Assembly: GCA_001995005.1 (NCBI GenBank)
Contig: MDJN01000212.1
Coordinates: 1 to 17,385, forward strand
DNA from: Candidatus Parepulonipiscium sp. PG-Nun2H_MBin03
GTDB taxonomy: Bacteria; Bacillota; Clostridia; Lachnospirales; Cellulosilyticaceae
Direction: 5' to 3'
Length of the DNA: 17,385 bases
Part shown: positions 6,771 through 15,144 of the stretch, piece after piece
Position numbering within the stretch: the first letter of the stretch is position 1
How the letters are laid out: every line of letters begins with the position of its first letter
Notes under the pieces: model-generated
Told to the model about the DNA's origin: nothing
The model's input: the letters and a program-made list of their open reading frames with translations, nothing else
The model's database searches: none
Position numbers and translations under genes: made by a program

Positions 6771-8597
6771 TTATATTTTTATATTTTCTAACTCACTTAA
6801 AATATAATGCACTACCTCTTCTACAGTTTTACCTTCTGTATCTGCTATTATATCTGGTTTTTGTGGTATCTCATACGGGCTAGATATCCCTGTAAAATTA
6901 GTAACTTCACCATTTAGAGCCTTTTTATATAAATTCTTGGTATCTCGTCGTATACATTCTTCGAGGGATGTTGCTACATATATTTCTATAAAGCCTTCAC
7001 CTATTATTTTCTTTGCATTGTTACGGTCTTGTGCAAATGGAGATATTGCTGATACTAATACTATTAGCCCAGCGTCGTTCATAATCTTTGCCACTTCGGC
7101 TATACGTCGTATATTTTCAACTCTATCTTTCTCACTAAAGCCTAAATTATTGTTTAGTCCCATACGCACATTATCACCGTCTAATATCATAGTGTGCTTA
7201 AGTTGTGACACTAACTCTTTTTCTAATGCATTTGCTATTGTAGATTTTCCGGAACCGGATAGACCTGTAAACCATAAAGTTTTTGGCACTTGGTTTTTTT
7301 GATTGGCTCTTATTTCTTTAGTTATATCTAAATTTTGCCAAGTTAAATTATCTGAGCGATTTAAAGGGTGTTCTATTACTCCGCAAGCCGATGTGGCATG
7401 TGTTATTCTATTAATTAAAATAAATCTGCCTAAATCTTTATGCACCTTAAATTTATCTAATACTACTTTTTCCGCAAGAGAAATATCACAATTTATTAGG
7501 TCATTTTTCTCTGCCTTTTTTTGTAAAATATGGCTTCCTGTATTGATATCAATACAATAATGTATTTTTATAATAGTCGCTTGAGTTACTTTAGTTCCAA
7601 TCTTTATTAGAAAACTACGTCCTACTATCAACTCTTCATCATCCATCCAGAGTAAGTCTGCCTTAAATAATCTATAAGAAGAGAGCATTTCATTTTTTGA
7701 TATAATACAACCTCTTGAGCAGTCTATTTCTTTATCTAAAATAATTGTCACTGCTTGTGATGAATGTATTGAGTTGCATTCTTTACCTGCATTTAATAGT
7801 TGCTTAACATTTGCCTTTTCTTTAGTAGGTAATACAATTATTTCATCACCTATTTTTAAATTTCCATAGGCCACTTGCCCTTGAAATCCTCTAAAATTAA
7901 CATTTGGTCTACACGCACGTTGTATTGGCATCAAAAATAGTTTTTGTCCTTCTATTTCTGAAATATCCACTTCTTCTAAATATGTTAAAAACGTTTTTCC
8001 TGTATACCATTTCATACGATTTGAAGCCTTAGTTATATTATCCCCTTCTGTTGCTGATACTGGTATTATTACGCTACTCTCATAAAGATATGCTTGCATC
8101 AATTGCGTGATATCAGCCTCAATTTTTCTAAACTTACGCATATCGTAAAAAACTAAATCCATTTTGTTTACTGCAAATACAAAATGTCTTATTCCCATTA
8201 AATTGCATATACGAATATGTCTCTTAGTCTGCATTAAAATCCCTTTAGTCGCATCCACTAATATAATTGCTAAGTCTGCAAACGATGCACCTACAGCCAT
8301 ATTTCTTGTATACTGTTCATGCCCTGGGGTATCAGCTACAATAAAATTTCTCTTTGTAGTATTAAAATATCGGTAAGCAACATCTATTGTTATGCCTTGC
8401 TCTCTTTCTGCCATAAGCCCATCTAAGAGCAAAGAGTAATCAATATCTGTGCCACGACTTCCGATTTTACTATCTAATACCAATGCATTTTTTTGGTCTG
8501 CAAAAATCAACTTAGCATCATATAACATATGTCCTATTAATGTTGATTTTCCATCATCGACACTGCCACAGGTTATAAATTTTAGTAATCCATTCAT
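6771..8597 (-). CDS. cysNC: Bifunctional sulfate adenylyltransferase GTPase subunit / APS kinase (CysN-CysC fusion, NodQ type)
   Basis: The 608-residue protein combines two steps of sulfate activation. Residues 1 to about 420 are the CysN GTPase that drives ATP sulfurylase: GSVDDGKS (11-18), GIT (68-70), DTPGH (89-93), NKMD (144-147) and VSA (180-182), then EF-Tu-like barrels. Residues about 437-605 are APS kinase: P-loop GLSGSGKST (445-453), DGDNVR, SAISPFAQDR and FTGISSPYEIPQKPDI. The product of the pair with CysD is PAPS. The start ATG directly abuts the cysD stop codon, with AGGGAGG inside the end of cysD, so translation is probably coupled and the subunits are made in step. All catalytic motifs look intact. 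No PAPS reductase gene is seen nearby; the next gene is a sulfotransferase-like protein, so PAPS may serve sulfation as in nodPQ systems rather than cysteine synthesis. Confidence 0.95.
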   Translation of the reverse strand: MNGLLKFITCGSVDDGKSTLIGHMLYDAKLIFADQKNALVLDSKIGSRGTDIDYSLLLDGLMAEREQGITIDVAYRYFNTTKRNFIVADTPGHEQYTRNMAVGASFADLAIILVDATKGILMQTKRHIRICNLMGIRHFVFAVNKMDLVFYDMRKFRKIEADITQLMQAYLYESSVIIPVSATEGDNITKASNRMKWYTGKTFLTYLEEVDISEIEGQKLFLMPIQRACRPNVNFRGFQGQVAYGNLKIGDEIIVLPTKEKANVKQLLNAGKECNSIHSSQAVTIILDKEIDCSRGCIISKNEMLSSYRLFKADLLWMDDEELIVGRSFLIKIGTKVTQATIIKIHYCIDINTGSHILQKKAEKNDLINCDISLAEKVVLDKFKVHKDLGRFILINRITHATSACGVIEHPLNRSDNLTWQNLDITKEIRANQKNQVPKTLWFTGLSGSGKSTIANALEKELVSQLKHTMILDGDNVRMGLNNNLGFSEKDRVENIRRIAEVAKIMNDAGLIVLVSAISPFAQDRNNAKKIIGEGFIEIYVATSLEECIRRDTKNLYKKALNGEVTNFTGISSPYEIPQKPDIIADTEGKTVEEVVHYILSELENIKI

Positions 8598-9488
8598 TTA
8601 GAAGTATCCCTCCCTTTTACGTCTCTCCATGCTTCCCCTTGCCTCATGGTCTATAACACGGCTTGTGCGTTCTGATGATATTGCACCTAGCGTTTCCTTT
8701 ACAATCTCATCTAATGTAGCTGCTGTAGATTCAATTGCTCCAGTTAATGGATAGCACCCTAACGTACGAAATCGAATACTTTTCATTTGCATATGCTCAT
8801 CATCTTTTAGTTTTAGACGCTCATCATCTAGCATTATAATATTTCCGTCACGATAAATTACAGGTCTTTCTTTAGCAAAATATAAAGGTACTATCTCAAT
8901 CTTTTCACGTGCTATATATTTCCAAATATCTGCTTCTGTCCAATTAGAAATCGGAAACACCCGCATGCTCTCACCTTTTTTAATGAAAGTATTATATAAA
9001 TTCCATAATTCTGGTCGTTGATTTTTTGGGTTCCACGAGTGGTCTTCATTCCTAAAAGAAAATATGCGTTCTTTAGCACGAGACATTTCTTCATCACGAC
9101 GCCCACCGCCGAATGCAGCATCAAAGTGGTACTTATCTAATGCTTGTTTTAGTGCTTCTGTTTTCATAATATCTGTATATGCACTGCCATGCTCAAATGG
9201 ATTAATATTCTTCTCCACTCCTTCTAAGCTTGTGTATACTAGCATTTCAATACCTAGTTTTTCTGCCATTTTATCTCTAAATTGTATCATCTCTTTAAAT
9301 TTCCAAGTAGTGTCTATATGCAAAAATGGAAATGGTGGCTTTTCTGGATAAAACGCTTTCATGGCTAAGTGCAACATAACTGAACTATCTTTTCCTATTG
9401 AATATAACATAACTGGTTTTTGACATTCTGCTACTACTTCTCGCATAATATAAATTGCTTCTGCTTCTAATTTATCTAAATGTGTCAT
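8598..9488 (-). CDS. cysD: Sulfate adenylyltransferase subunit 2 (ATP sulfurylase catalytic subunit)
   Basis: CysD joins sulfate to ATP to give adenosine 5'-phosphosulfate, working as a heterodimer with the CysN GTPase. The 296-residue protein has the N-type ATP pyrophosphatase loop as SIGKDSS (30-36), then [50 protein letters not shown] and [12 protein letters not shown], and ends ERRKREGYF, all typical of the CysD/NodP family. Length is close to the usual 300. AGGAGA lies six bases before ATG 9488. It follows pyrG by 26 bp and runs without a gap into the cysN-cysC fusion, so the two sulfate-activation genes form a tight pair. This heterodimeric ATP sulfurylase is best known in proteobacteria, so horizontal acquisition is possible, but its codon use looks like that of its neighbours. 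Confidence 0.96.
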   Translation of the reverse strand: MTHLDKLEAEAIYIMREVVAECQKPVMLYSIGKDSSVMLHLAMKAFYPEKPPFPFLHIDTTWKFKEMIQFRDKMAEKLGIEMLVYTSLEGVEKNINPFEHGSAYTDIMKTEALKQALDKYHFDAAFGGGRRDEEMSRAKERIFSFRNEDHSWNPKNQRPELWNLYNTFIKKGESMRVFPISNWTEADIWKYIAREKIEIVPLYFAKERPVIYRDGNIIMLDDERLKLKDDEHMQMKSIRFRTLGCYPLTGAIESTAATLDEIVKETLGAISSERTSRVIDHEARGSMERRKREGYF

Positions 9489-9514
9489 TTAATGTCTCCT
9501 AAAATATTTTTATA

Positions 9515-11104
9515 CTACTCTAAACTCGCCTTTATCAGCCCTAAAAATAGTGGGTGTGGCTTATTTGGTCTACTTTTAAATTCTGGGTGAAATTGAGATG
9601 CTATATAATATTTATGGTCTTTCAACTCAACTACTTCGACTAAATTTTCATCTGGAGATACTCCGCTTATAATTAATCCCTTATCTACACATTGTTTTCT
9701 ATATTCGTTGTTAAATTCATACCTATGTCTATGTCTTTCTCTTATCTGAGATTGTTGGTACACCTCACTCAGCAACGTATTCTCTTTTATAATACATATA
9801 TAGCTACCTAATCGCATAGTTCCACCTTTATCTGTAATATTTTTTTGTTCCTCCATTATGTGTATTACAGGATTTGAAGTATCTTCAAATTCTGCTGAAT
9901 GTGCGTTGTTAATGCCTAATACATTTCTTGCAAATTCAATTACCATAACTTGCATACCAAGGCATATGCCTAGCAGAGGAATATTATTTTCCCGAGCATA
10001 CCGAGCTGTCTCTATTTTCCCTTCAATTCCTCTATCTCCAAAACCACCAGGGATTAATATCCCGTCTATATCTTCTAAAAGAAGTCTAATATTATTTCGG
10101 TTTATCTCTTCGCTATCAATCCATTTAATATTTACTCTTGCCCCTAATTTAAACCCTGCATGTCTTAAACTCTCGGCAACTGATAAATATGCATCGTGTA
10201 ACTTTACATATTTTCCTACCAACGCAATAGTAACTTCTTTTTTTGGATTATATATATTATCAACCATCTGTTGCCACTCAGTAAGGTCTGGTTCTACAGT
10301 TTGTAAATCAAGTGCTCTGCACACTACTTTATCAAGCCCTTGTTTATGCAACATAATCGGAGCTTCATATAAAGACGGTAATGTTATGTTTTCTATAACG
10401 CAATCCTTTTTCACGTTGCAGAATAAAGAAATTTTGTCTAAAATATCTTCTGGTATATCCTCATCTGCACGTGCTACGATAATATCTGGTGATATTCCTA
10501 TGGAGCGTAGCTCCTTAACTGAATGTTGCGTAGGCTTACTTTTATGCTCCCCACTCGATTTTATATACGGTACTAATGTTAAGTGTATAAATATACAATT
10601 TTCCCGTCCTACTTCTAATGAAATTTGCCGTATAGTTTCAAGAAAAGGCTGTATCTCTATGTCCCCTGTCGTGCCTCCTATCTCTGTTATCAAAATATCA
10701 GCTTGTGTATTTTTCGCACTATTATATATAAATTCTTTTATAACATTAGTAATATGCGGAATAACTTGAACTGTTTGTCCAAGGTACCCCCCATTTCTTT
10801 CTTTACTTAATACTTCATAATATATTTTACCTGATGTTAAATTAGAAAACTTATTCAAATCTTCGTCGATAAATCTTTCATAATGACCCAAATCTAAATC
10901 AGTCTCGGCTCCGTCTTCTGTTACATATACTTCCCCGTGTTGATAAGGGCTCATAGTCCCTGGGTCTATATTCATATATGGGTCTAATTTTTGTGCCGCC
11001 ACTTTAAGCCCCCGCATTTTTAAAAGCCTTCCCAAACTAGCAGCCGTTATACCTTTACCTAACCCCGATACTACTCCTCCTGTAACAAAAATAAATTTAC
11101 TCAT
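9515..11104 (-). CDS. pyrG: CTP synthase (glutamine hydrolysing)
   Basis: PyrG makes CTP from UTP using ATP and ammonia released from glutamine. The 529-residue protein is full length. The synthetase half starts [20 protein letters not shown] with the P-loop at about 9-18, followed by [22 protein letters not shown] and [16 protein letters not shown]. The C-terminal half is a class I glutamine amidotransferase: GICLGMQ with nucleophile Cys381 and FHPEF with His506 and Glu508. ATG 11104 is preceded by GGGAGA. The ANTAR regulator gene ends 12 bases upstream and cysD begins 26 bases downstream. No sign was seen of the C-rich reiterative-transcription leader described for Bacillus pyrG; there is simply no room for a leader, so it is probably read from the glnA promoter. 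Confidence 0.98.
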   Translation of the reverse strand: MSKFIFVTGGVVSGLGKGITAASLGRLLKMRGLKVAAQKLDPYMNIDPGTMSPYQHGEVYVTEDGAETDLDLGHYERFIDEDLNKFSNLTSGKIYYEVLSKERNGGYLGQTVQVIPHITNVIKEFIYNSAKNTQADILITEIGGTTGDIEIQPFLETIRQISLEVGRENCIFIHLTLVPYIKSSGEHKSKPTQHSVKELRSIGISPDIIVARADEDIPEDILDKISLFCNVKKDCVIENITLPSLYEAPIMLHKQGLDKVVCRALDLQTVEPDLTEWQQMVDNIYNPKKEVTIALVGKYVKLHDAYLSVAESLRHAGFKLGARVNIKWIDSEEINRNNIRLLLEDIDGILIPGGFGDRGIEGKIETARYARENNIPLLGICLGMQVMVIEFARNVLGINNAHSAEFEDTSNPVIHIMEEQKNITDKGGTMRLGSYICIIKENTLLSEVYQQSQIRERHRHRYEFNNEYRKQCVDKGLIISGVSPDENLVEVVELKDHKYYIASQFHPEFKSRPNKPHPLFLGLIKASLE

Positions 11105-11116
11105 ACAAATCTCCCT

Positions 11117-11683
11117 CTATCCGTAATTTAAAATAATAGCATCTGCTACTTCCTTTCTAGTTTTGCGTAAATTCATGGCTTCCTTTTCAATATATTTATG
11201 TGCTTGTTGCTCGCTCATACCTTTAAACTCAATCAATATACACTTTGCTCTGCTAACTATTCTTATATCATCAATCTTTTTATTTAAGTTGCTATTTTCT
11301 TGTTCTAATAACTTTAGCCTATTATAAGTTACATTAGCGATTTTAATAGAAGTCATAAGTATTTTTCGGTCGATTGGTTTTGCAACCATAATTACTCCTA
11401 GTTCTTCCACATTTTGTGCCACTTTCTCATAATAATCTGCATTTACAATTAAAATTACTTGCGTTATAGATAGATATGCAATATCTTTTGCAAGTTTTTC
11501 ACCCATCTCATCTTTTAATGGCGTATTTATAATTACTAAATCTATACTTCTTTCTAGTAACATTCTTCTTGCCTCAACCGCACTATTTAGAGTATATAAA
11601 TTTTTATGCAAATGTGCAGGTAGCAAATTTGATAATACATCTTTGCTAGGTGTAGTTTTAGAAACCATTAAAATATTTTGCAT
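11117..11683 (-). CDS. ANTAR-domain RNA-binding regulator with a degenerate receiver
   Basis: This 188-residue cytoplasmic protein has a receiver-like domain (about 1-110), a short coiled coil (about 116-140) and an ANTAR domain (about 132-188: SRAKCILIEFKGMSEQQAHKYIEKEAM). ANTAR domains bind paired RNA hairpins and prevent transcription termination. The expected phospho-acceptor position reads DLVIINTPLKDE, with Asn53 in place of aspartate, while the receiver's Lys102-Pro103 is kept, so control by phosphorylation is unlikely. The gene follows glnA by 19 bases, has a good AGGGGTGA ribosome site, and precedes pyrG by 12 bases. ANTAR genes beside glnA are common in clostridia and are thought to control nitrogen genes; a ligand- or partner-sensing mechanism is more likely than a histidine kinase here. 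No kinase gene is present in the window. Confidence 0.88.
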   Translation of the reverse strand: MQNILMVSKTTPSKDVLSNLLPAHLHKNLYTLNSAVEARRMLLERSIDLVIINTPLKDEMGEKLAKDIAYLSITQVILIVNADYYEKVAQNVEELGVIMVAKPIDRKILMTSIKIANVTYNRLKLLEQENSNLNKKIDDIRIVSRAKCILIEFKGMSEQQAHKYIEKEAMNLRKTRKEVADAIILNYG

Positions 11684-11702
11684 TATAATTCACCCCTAAA
11701 CT

Positions 11703-13013
11703 TTATAGTTTATACAAATACTCCTTAGTATAAAAATGCTGTTTATCTACAACAAATTCATAATCTTCTAGTTCTTGTTCTTTTAGGTTTATATATTTTT
11801 GCAAAAATTCCTCTCCCAAAACTTCTTTTACAAAATGTGAATTTTTTGCTAAACTTATCGCCTCTGCTAGGCTTTTGGGTAACCTTTTTAAGTAATTTGT
11901 ATTGAGTGTATCATACAAATTAATATTAGATTCTTGTTGAAGAGGTAGTTTGTTTTTAATACCATATATGCCTGCACTAATAACTAATGCATATACAATA
12001 TATGGATTACAACTACAATCAGGTGATCTTAGTTCTAGCCTTGTTCTTTCGTCATATCTTTCGGGTATCCTAATTAAGGCTGATCTGTTGCTATTTGACC
12101 AACTAATATATTTTGGAGCACCCATCTTACCTAATCGGTCATATGAATTTACAGTAGGATTTAAAAATAAGGTGATTTCATTTATTTTACTTAAGATGCC
12201 TGCTATAAAATAATCTCTTATGTCATTTTGCATATGTTCAGGTTGAAATATATTTTTGCCATGTTTTGTAAGAGATATGTTAATGTGAAAAGAACTGCCA
12301 CTCTCATCTTCTAAAGGCTTTGGCATAAACGAGGCGTATAAACCATATCTATTTGCCACCACTTTTACTATGTTTTTAAATGTCATAATATTATCTGCAG
12401 AGCTTAATGCATCGCTATATCTAAAACCAATTTCATTTTGTCCAGGGCCATTTTCATGATGAGATGACTCAGGCGTTAATCCCATTTTATTCAGCAATAA
12501 ACAAATCTCTCTACGTACATCTTCTCCTTTATCAAGCGGTGCAACATCAAGATATGATCCATTATCTAATGGTATATATACTGGGTTATCATGGTCGTCT
12601 AGTTTAAACAAATAAAATTCACACTCAGCTCCAATTTTTGCACCAAATCCTTGTTGGTCTAATTTTTTTATAGCTCTTTTTAAGATACTTCGGCTATCTG
12701 CATGATAAATATCTCCACTAGCATTCTTTATATTACAATAAAATTTTATTACACGCCCAGGCTCTGGTCTCCATGGTAGTGCAGATAGCGTAGTTGGATC
12801 AGGTGACAAAAATAAATCAGATTCATGTATACTGGAAAATCCGGCTATAGAACTTCCATCAATCATTATGCCATCTGAAAATGCTCTTTTTAATTCTGAT
12901 TTCATAATAGCAATATTCTTGTGTACACCAAATATATCACAAAATGCTAATCTAATAAACTTTACATCCTCTTCTTCCACAAAAGTAAACATTTCCTCTA
13001 ATATAGTATCCAT
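11703..13013 (-). CDS. glnA: Glutamine synthetase, type I
   Basis: GlnA makes glutamine from glutamate, ammonia and ATP and forms a dodecamer. At 436 residues it matches the shorter GSI-alpha class found in Firmicutes. Signatures seen: DGIMIDGSSIAGF (47-59), KIGAECEFYLF (metal-binding glutamate), ESSHHENGPGQNEIGFR, the NPTVNSYDRLG segment with the ATP/glutamate site, and RIPERYDERTRLELRSPD. GSI-alpha enzymes lack the adenylylation loop of the beta class and are usually feedback controlled. ATG 13013 has GGGGAGG eight bases upstream and a strong promoter about 30 bp before it, giving a very short leader. It heads the long minus-strand block; the ANTAR gene follows after 19 bases, and pyrG, a glutamine user, comes next. 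Confidence 0.97.
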   Translation of the reverse strand: MDTILEEMFTFVEEEDVKFIRLAFCDIFGVHKNIAIMKSELKRAFSDGIMIDGSSIAGFSSIHESDLFLSPDPTTLSALPWRPEPGRVIKFYCNIKNASGDIYHADSRSILKRAIKKLDQQGFGAKIGAECEFYLFKLDDHDNPVYIPLDNGSYLDVAPLDKGEDVRREICLLLNKMGLTPESSHHENGPGQNEIGFRYSDALSSADNIMTFKNIVKVVANRYGLYASFMPKPLEDESGSSFHINISLTKHGKNIFQPEHMQNDIRDYFIAGILSKINEITLFLNPTVNSYDRLGKMGAPKYISWSNSNRSALIRIPERYDERTRLELRSPDCSCNPYIVYALVISAGIYGIKNKLPLQQESNINLYDTLNTNYLKRLPKSLAEAISLAKNSHFVKEVLGEEFLQKYINLKEQELEDYEFVVDKQHFYTKEYLYKL

Positions 13014-13040
13014 ACATAATACCTCCCCTCATAATAGACT

Positions 13041-13069
13041 ATTATAAAGCAAATGCTTATTTTATTCAA
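13041..13069 (-). promoter_or_regulatory. glnA promoter
   Basis: On the minus strand TTGAAT (13069-13064) is followed after exactly 17 bases by TATAAT (13046-13041). The predicted transcript starts near 13034, leaving about 20 bases before ATG 13013, just enough for the GGGGAGG site. This is the best promoter in front of the long minus-strand block. Confidence 0.8.
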
Positions 13070-13094
13070 CTACCTTTTTGTTATTAGTAACTAC

Positions 13095-13126
13095 AAAAGA
13101 GCAGACTAATATTAGTCTGCTCTTTT
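13095..13126 (-). terminator. Intrinsic terminator of the tRNA-Leu gene (perfect 32-base palindrome)
   Basis: AAAAGAGCAGACTAAT at 13095-13110 is followed directly by its exact reverse complement at 13111-13126. In RNA it folds to a long G+C-containing stem with a tiny A/T loop and a U run. It lies eight bases past the tRNA 3' end and before the glnA promoter, so it separates the tRNA transcript from glnA. It is symmetrical and could work in both directions. Confidence 0.85.
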
Positions 13127-13133
13127 AATAAAA

Positions 13134-13215
13134 TACCGACAGTGGGACTCGAACCCACACGCTTTATGGGCGGCGGATTTTGAGTCCGCTGCGTCTGCCA
13201 TTCCGCCATGTCGGC
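13134..13215 (-). tRNA. tRNA-Leu (anticodon CAA)
   Basis: The 82-base gene folds as a class II tRNA: acceptor GCCGACA/TGTCGGT, D stem GCG/CGC, anticodon stem GCGGA/TCCGC around loop CTCAAAA, a 14-base variable region with a CGC/GCG stem, and T arm GTGGG-TTCGAGT-CCCAC. The anticodon CAA (13180-13182) reads TTG leucine codons. The discriminator base is A, as expected for leucine. CCA is not encoded. The first acceptor pair is G1-U72 rather than G-C. It has its own promoter and terminator and lies between pepF-like and glnA genes on the same strand. Confidence 0.96.
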
Positions 13216-13229
13216 AAGAAATTATTAGT

Positions 13230-13258
13230 AGTATAACATGTTATTTTCCAAAAAGCAA
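13230..13258 (-). promoter_or_regulatory. tRNA-Leu promoter
   Basis: On the minus strand TTGCTT (13258-13253) and TATACT (13235-13230) are spaced by 17 bases. The start would be near 13223, about eight bases before the mature tRNA 5' end. An ACATGTT/AACATGT inverted pair overlaps the spacer. Confidence 0.7.
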
Positions 13259-13293
13259 CATGTATTTCCTATAATTTCTAATTTTTTTATATC

Positions 13294-14988
13294 TTACATA
13301 TCAGACGTATCAATGTTATCTAAATATTGCTCAATATCTCCTATTATACTCGCCACGCATCCATCTTGAAATGGCGAAATTAAATCTCCTGTTTTTACAA
13401 GCCCTAAGAAAGATTTTGTTCCCCCAATTTTACATATTGCCATATAGTCTTGCCAGCCTTTTTCTCTGTTTTCATTCATCTTTTTCCAAAACTGTAGTGC
13501 ACATATTTGTGCGAGAGTATAATCTATATAATAAAATGGACTAGAGAATATATGCCCTTGCCTAAACCAGAAGCAACCTTCTTCTAATAATGTGCTATCT
13601 GCATAATTTTTGTGTGGCAAATATTCTTTTTCTAGCTGTCTGAAATGTGCATTTCGTTCTGCTGGCGTAGCATCAGGATTTTCATATATAAAATGTTGAA
13701 AATCGTCTACTAATACTCCATACGGAATAAACTTTATAGCCCCAGATAGGTGCGAGTACTTATACTTCATAGTTTCATCTTCAAAAAACAGCTCCATCCA
13801 TGGCCAAGTGATAAACTCCATCCCCATAGAATGTATCTCACAGCTTTCATATGTCGGAAACATCAGCATTGGTATTTCTATATACCTTGAGCTGTACACC
13901 TGAAATGCGTGTCCTGCCTCATGTGTTAATACGTCAATGTCCCCAGAAGTGCCATTAAAATTCGAGAATATAAACGGTGAATTATAATCGTCAATATATG
14001 TGCAATATCCCCCAGCTTGTTTTGCCGGTTTTGTTTCTAAGTCTAGTAAATCAGTATCTATCATATAATCAAAAAATTCGTTAGTTTCCTTAGATAATTC
14101 ACTATACATCTTTTTACCATTATTTAGAATAAACTCTGCATCTCCATGCGGTTTTGCATTTCCAGAAACAAATTCAAAGTTCTCATCATAATGGTACAAT
14201 TCATCAAGCCCTAATCTCTCTTTTTGTTCATTATATAATTTTGTAGCTACTGGTACAATATACTCTTTTACCTGCCTTCTAAAGTTTGCTACCATATCTT
14301 TATCATAGTCAGTACGGTCCATATTTACGTACCCAAATTCAACATAATTATTAAAGCCTAGTTTTTTTGCCTTTCTAACTCTTACTTTTACTAGCTTATC
14401 AAATAAGTCTTCAAATTTTTGCTTATTTTCTACAAAAAACTCATTATAAAGCCTGTTAGTCTCTTGTCTTTCTGCACGGTCAGTAGAAATTTTAAATGGT
14501 CCTAACCCCGATAAGTTATACGTCTCACCTTTATACTTAATTTTGGCCGAAGCTATTAATTTTTTATATTCTGATACTAGTTTATTTTCTTCTTGACATT
14601 CCTCAATTACTTCAGAAGAGAATACCCTTAAACTATTTTCTATTAATTTAAAATACTGCTCGCCAAATTCTTTTTCTAATGCATCTCTAAACTTAGAATT
14701 TATTACTGCTTTTTCATATTCTAATTCCACCTCGCTATAAAGCGGTGAATACTCGTCCCAGTACTCGCTTTCCTTATCATAAAATTCATCTTTAGTATTT
14801 ATGCTATGGCGTATGCTACATAACGTGCTAAGCGTGTTTATATGTGATAATTCTTTATTAATCTGCTTTATCACCTGTATTTGCTCATCTGCTGTTTTTG
14901 CGTTATTCATATTTAAAATAAGATTTTGCATCTTAACTTTATATTTATCAAAATCTGCTCGTTCATATTTAAACTCACTAAACTTCAT
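13294..14988 (-). CDS. M3-family oligoendopeptidase (PepF-like zinc metallopeptidase)
   Basis: This 564-residue cytoplasmic enzyme is a thimet-oligopeptidase relative that cuts short peptides. The zinc site is plain: VLTHEAGHAFQVYSS, with His356, Glu357 and His360 as HExxH; the further glutamate is expected in FPTYESCEIHSMGMEF some 25 residues on. The N-terminal 150 residues are helical, and RADRAERQETNRLYNEFFVE-type helices precede the catalytic domain, as in the family. Near the end, GHIFSSPFYYIDYTLAQICALQFW is the conserved C-terminal substrate-channel region. No signal peptide is present. AAAGGAGAT lies six bases before ATG 14988. The length is within the M3 range (about 560-600). It is divergent from polA and carries a hairpin in its leader; the gap to the tRNA gene downstream has no clear terminator, so some transcripts might continue into the tRNA. 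Confidence 0.95.
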   Translation of the reverse strand: MKFSEFKYERADFDKYKVKMQNLILNMNNAKTADEQIQVIKQINKELSHINTLSTLCSIRHSINTKDEFYDKESEYWDEYSPLYSEVELEYEKAVINSKFRDALEKEFGEQYFKLIENSLRVFSSEVIEECQEENKLVSEYKKLIASAKIKYKGETYNLSGLGPFKISTDRAERQETNRLYNEFFVENKQKFEDLFDKLVKVRVRKAKKLGFNNYVEFGYVNMDRTDYDKDMVANFRRQVKEYIVPVATKLYNEQKERLGLDELYHYDENFEFVSGNAKPHGDAEFILNNGKKMYSELSKETNEFFDYMIDTDLLDLETKPAKQAGGYCTYIDDYNSPFIFSNFNGTSGDIDVLTHEAGHAFQVYSSRYIEIPMLMFPTYESCEIHSMGMEFITWPWMELFFEDETMKYKYSHLSGAIKFIPYGVLVDDFQHFIYENPDATPAERNAHFRQLEKEYLPHKNYADSTLLEEGCFWFRQGHIFSSPFYYIDYTLAQICALQFWKKMNENREKGWQDYMAICKIGGTKSFLGLVKTGDLISPFQDGCVASIIGDIEQYLDNIDTSDM

Positions 14989-15016
14989 CTCTTTATCTCC
15001 TTTAATAATTGTATAA

Positions 15017-15037
15017 GGCTTGTTAACCTAACAAGCC
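15017..15037. repeat. Hairpin in the leader of the M3 peptidase gene
   Basis: GGCTTGTTA (15017-15025) and TAACAAGCC (15029-15037) form a perfect 9-bp stem around three bases. No T run follows on either strand, so it is not a standard terminator. From the predicted start near 15073 it would lie in the peptidase mRNA about 30 bases before ATG, where it may affect stability, or it may be an operator. Confidence 0.6.
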
Positions 15038-15079
15038 CATTGTATATTTTTATGGTTATTATATCCGGCTATCTAAAAT

Positions 15080-15108
15080 AGTATACCATCTTTTACCATT
15101 TATGTAAT
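15080..15108 (-). promoter_or_regulatory. Possible promoter of the M3 peptidase gene
   Basis: On the minus strand ATTACA (15108-15103, four of six) and TATACT (15085-15080) are 17 bases apart, with TG one base before the -10. The leader would be about 85 bases and contain the 15017-15037 hairpin. Confidence 0.55.
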
Positions 15109-15114
15109 TGCTGC

Positions 15115-15144
15115 TTAACATTGTAATTTAACAACATTTATAGT
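15115..15144 (+). promoter_or_regulatory. Possible polA promoter, back to back with the peptidase promoter
   Basis: TTAACA (15115-15120, five of six) and TATAGT (15139-15144) are 18 bases apart, giving a leader of about 100 bases. A second candidate is TTGAAT (15155-15160) with TAATAT (15178-15183) at 17 bases. The -35 boxes of this and the opposite promoter are only six bases apart. Confidence 0.5.

Noticed and set aside
6937..7560. Two + strand open frames opposite the APS kinase and late GTPase regions
   Set aside because: They are antisense to conserved cysN-cysC sequence, and no start signals or family motifs were seen.
9858..10769. A 303-codon open frame on the + strand opposite pyrG
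   Set aside because: It is antisense to an intact, well-conserved CTP synthase, is rich in Ser/Ile/Cys in a way typical of shadow frames, and has no ribosome site or recognisable domain.
13014..13040. An ANTAR-target double hairpin in the glnA leader
   Set aside because: The predicted leader is about 20 bases and cannot hold two hairpins with six-base loops.
13095..13126. The 32-base palindrome as a glnA operator or mobile-element end
   Set aside because: Its position just after the tRNA and its U run fit a terminator; no paired end or target duplication was found.
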